NCBI RefSeq assembly: GCF_965638725.1
Contig: NC_134982.1
Span: 41,530,799-41,594,798 of the forward strand
Direction: 5' to 3'
Length of the DNA: 64,000 nucleotides
Source of the DNA: Aptenodytes patagonicus
Lineage: Eukaryota > Chordata > Aves > Sphenisciformes > Spheniscidae
The notes beneath the pieces are model-generated. The model saw only the letters and a list, made by a program, of their open reading frames with translations, was not told where the DNA came from and did no database searches. Of the stretch, positions 61,382-64,000 are shown piece by piece; position 1 is the first letter of the stretch; every line of letters starts with the position of its first letter. The translations under genes and the position numbers were made by a program.

Positions 61382-64000
61382 GTGAGTGCGCGCCCGGCAG
61401 GGACGGGGACGGCGGCGGGGACGGGGAGCGGCGGGGCGCTGCGGCGGGGCGGGGCGGGACGGGACGGGACGGGCCTGCCGGCGCGGGCGAGCCGCCGGGG
61501 CGCGGGCCGGCCTGCCGCGGCTGCCCGGCCGGCCGCTGCGGCACCGGCCTCTTTTGTTCCCGGGGCCGGCGGGAGGGGAGAGAAGGAGGGAGGGGAGAAG
61601 AGAAGAGAGGAGAGGAGAGGAGAGGAGAGGAGAGGAGGGAGCGGGGGCGGTGGTAGCCGGCGGCGGGGCGGGGAGGGCCGGCCGGCGGCGAGCGCAGCCG
61701 CGGCTGCCTCCTGCTCCGCCCGGGGGCCGTGCGAGCTTGTCCGGGGCGCTGGGCGCGGAGGCGGCGTGTGCCCCCGGCGTGTGCCCCCGGCGCCCGCCTT
61801 GCCGGCAGGTGTGGGCTCCGCGCCCCTCCGCGGGGTCTGATGGCAGGTGCCGCGGCGGGGGGTGCGTCGGCAGGGTTTCATCGCTTTTGTGAGCGCTGCC
61901 GGTCAGACGCTCCCGGAATCACGCTGGGGAGCAAGGCTAGGCTCAGACCATTTCCCCGGCAGTAACTCCGCTAGGACCTGTCCTGAGAGGCATCCTCGAG
62001 TGCCTGGGTTGTTATGTATTGCCTTTCCTGTGCCTGATAACCAGCAGCCTGCTTTACTTGCCCGGAGGCATGGAAAAAACAGAGCGGGAGTTGTGTATCT
62101 CAACGCTTCTAATAAAAGAAGGTGTGCGGTGATGAATGCACTATATTTGTGCTACATCACAGCTGAGATGAGGGGTGTGTGCTGAAGATACTGTCCTTGT
62201 TTATATTTTAAAAGTGAATTAGCGGCACGGATTCTTTACAAGGGAAGAGATTTTATATTCCTGAGCAGTTATAAAAGCGAAATAGTGCCTGGGGCTTGAC
62301 AAAGACAATGCAATAAGGAAGATAGAGCAGTACTTCAAATTTTTGGGTGGCATCAGTCAAGTTTTGATGAATCACAGAAAAAGGTTTGTAACAGCTTATC
62401 AACATCACTGATGTGAAGTGGCCCATGGGTAGCAGTAGGGAGGAGGGGAGGTTCATCTTTGTTCTTAGGAGTCTGTAGCTCTCGGAGGTGCTTTGTCTAC
62501 ATGGATCCTGCGCACTGCCTGCACGAATGTGAAATCTTCTGCCAGATCAAGTTTGTTGGGCCTGCTCCTCTTGCTCTCTCCCTACTAATGCAGCACCCAG
62601 CAGGGTGTGTGCCAGGGGCTCGAGCTAGGCTAAGTGTCCAGAAGAATAACAGTTTTATGTAAAGCACAAGTAATGCCCCCAGCTACAAGGGGATTCAGGA
62701 AGAAAAAGAAGAAAAGGGGGGGAGACAAGAGGACTGCTGTGAGGTCCTTGCTCAAGTGAGATTGCAGAAGTGTCTTCTGAAATTTAGCATCTGATCTGAA
62801 CAGTAGCTGTGGCGCGTGCTGTCTTGAGATGTGGATAGATATTTTTTCAGTGGTGGACTGTAGGGATTTTTAATTATGAATATTAATACTTTAGCCCCGC
62901 AATATTTTGTGGGGAAAGTGGTGGTGAGGGTTGGCTGGATGCTTTTAACCTGTTCATCAGACTTGTTGCTAATTGGTGGAGACACTAAGCAGTAGAGGAT
63001 GGTGACCCCTGTGTGGAAAAACTGTTGTTTTCAGAAGGACCTGTAAAATCCACCAAAGGTTTCCCAGCTGTAACTGGTCCCATGACTGGAAGAGTTCACA
63101 TTTCTTCCAAGTTGACAAACCAGGGGATGGGGCAGGGGAACAAAAAGGTTGTTTTTCCTCTAAGGCATGAATATAACCATAGGTACAGCACAAGGAGATC
63201 TACTAATCCTAGAAGCTTGAAGAACAAACTGTGGGGCTTCCTCGGTGATTTTACAGCTTGATTTCTTTTTTTTAAAATTTTTTAAAAAATCTCAGTTGAT
63301 ACATACTTGAATAGCTTGTACTTGAAAGGAGGCTAGGAGGTTTTATTTCCTTGAGTAATGATAGGGTGCAGTGGGACAGGTGCTTCTCAGTCTGATTTAA
63401 ATACTAGAAAACAACATTCTTATCACCAAAGCTGCAAGGAGATGCCTACATACCTTGGACAATCCGGACTAGAAATGTTCTTTAATTACAGATATTTTAT
63501 TAATTTGCTTTTAATACCAAGCACAGTCATTAACTTCCTTTATCATGTGTCCAGCACATTGCAGAAAAATCTTTAATAAACAGTTTTAGCATACTATTTT
63601 TGTGCATATTGAAGTAAGTCGATTCAGCTTCTTGGTGTGGAAGTCTTGTTTGCAGAAAATGAGCGATGTTCTGCAGGTTGTTATTTTTCCTCCACGTGAG
63701 GAAGGAAAGACGGGTATTAGAAATGTCAAGGATGTTATTCAGTGACTCAGTTATGTTCATCTTGCCTGCTGAGTATGAGGTAGCCCTTTGCTTCTTTACC
63801 CCTGGGAAGGCACTGACCACCCTCTATGCTGGGATCAGAGCTCCACCTCCTCTTTGTTCTGCCTTGCACTGGAGATGGGGGGGGAGCTGGGGAGGAGGGG
63901 GAAGCTGTTCCGTAGGGTTTGCTGGGGGCTGATGCTACAGCCTCCACAGCTGTAGAGGTACACCCCTGCTACCCCTGCCCCACAGCTAAAAGAGCTCCTC
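61382..64000 (+). other. Probable CEMIP2 intron 1 (runs off the window)
   Basis: After the CpG island the sequence becomes AT-richer with no recognised exon or repeat family. Short open frames near 62.5, 63.0 and 63.7 kb show no known motif. A G-rich patch lies at about 63876-63902. Confidence 0.45.
61571..61638. repeat. Purine tract with (GGAGA)n
   Basis: About 65 bp of nearly pure G/A on the plus strand, with at least six GGAGA units at its right end. It is mirror-like and could form triplex DNA; probably length-variable. Confidence 0.85.

Larger units (their letters stand above)
60790..61900. promoter_or_regulatory. CpG island, probable CEMIP2 promoter
   Basis: Extremely GC- and CpG-rich, with (CCGGG)n runs at about 60981-60999 and 61027-61049, a GGGAC repeat at about 61445-61472 and a CCAAT box at 61247-61251 on the plus strand. 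In human, CEMIP2 (TMEM2) follows ABHD17B on the same strand, so this island at the matching place is most simply the CEMIP2 promoter. The identity rests on gene order only. Confidence 0.75.

Noticed and set aside
60741-61892. Frames of up to 363 codons on both strands in the second CpG island
   Set aside because: Same composition effect, with low-complexity Pro/Arg/Gly products and no domain.

Overview
The window looks like a piece of bird genome. The evidence is several CR1 LINE copies ending in the avian-type ATTCTATG tail repeat, two solo LTRs of kinds common in bird genomes, and a gene order (C9orf85 homolog / ABHD17B / probable CEMIP2) matching human 9q21. In chicken this block is on chromosome Z (from memory, not checked). 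Species and chromosome cannot be read from the sequence itself.

Layout. 1-3.5 kb is non-genic DNA downstream of the C9orf85 homolog. The C9orf85 (DUF2039) homolog runs leftward on the minus strand from 16893 to 3803 in four coding exons, giving a complete 166-residue protein. A CpG island at about 16.5-18.0 kb holds a head-to-head promoter shared with ABHD17B. ABHD17B runs rightward: a non-coding first exon ends at 17455, and three coding exons (23829-24295, 34882-35061, 35944-36163) give a complete 288-residue depalmitoylase with the S170/D235/H264 triad. Its 10.6-kb second intron contains three CR1 fragments, one with a long antisense reverse-transcriptase frame. Three AATAAA signals near 37.2 kb probably end the main transcript.

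37.3-60 kb is mostly AT-rich and intergenic, with mobile-element relics. These are an old CR1 copy (39.3-40.0 kb), a 315-bp non-autonomous hAT element with a perfect 8-bp target duplication (46.15-46.47 kb), a cluster of solo LTR, CR1 fragment and solo LTR on one strand (50.3-52.3 kb), and a very degraded L3/CR1-type LINE (53.9-54.4 kb). Both LTRs have exact 5-bp target duplications. A second CpG island (60.8-61.9 kb) contains a strong splice donor at 61382. By conserved gene order it is most likely the promoter and non-coding first exon of CEMIP2 (TMEM2), with the rest of the window in its first intron.

How the genes relate. C9orf85 and ABHD17B share a promoter region and may be co-expressed, but nothing links their biochemistry. 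ABHD17B removes palmitate from membrane proteins such as N-Ras and PSD-95 (family knowledge). I found no wholly new system. The observations most worth checking are the hAT element, the nested LTR/CR1 cluster, and a possible alternative last exon of ABHD17B at 40142.
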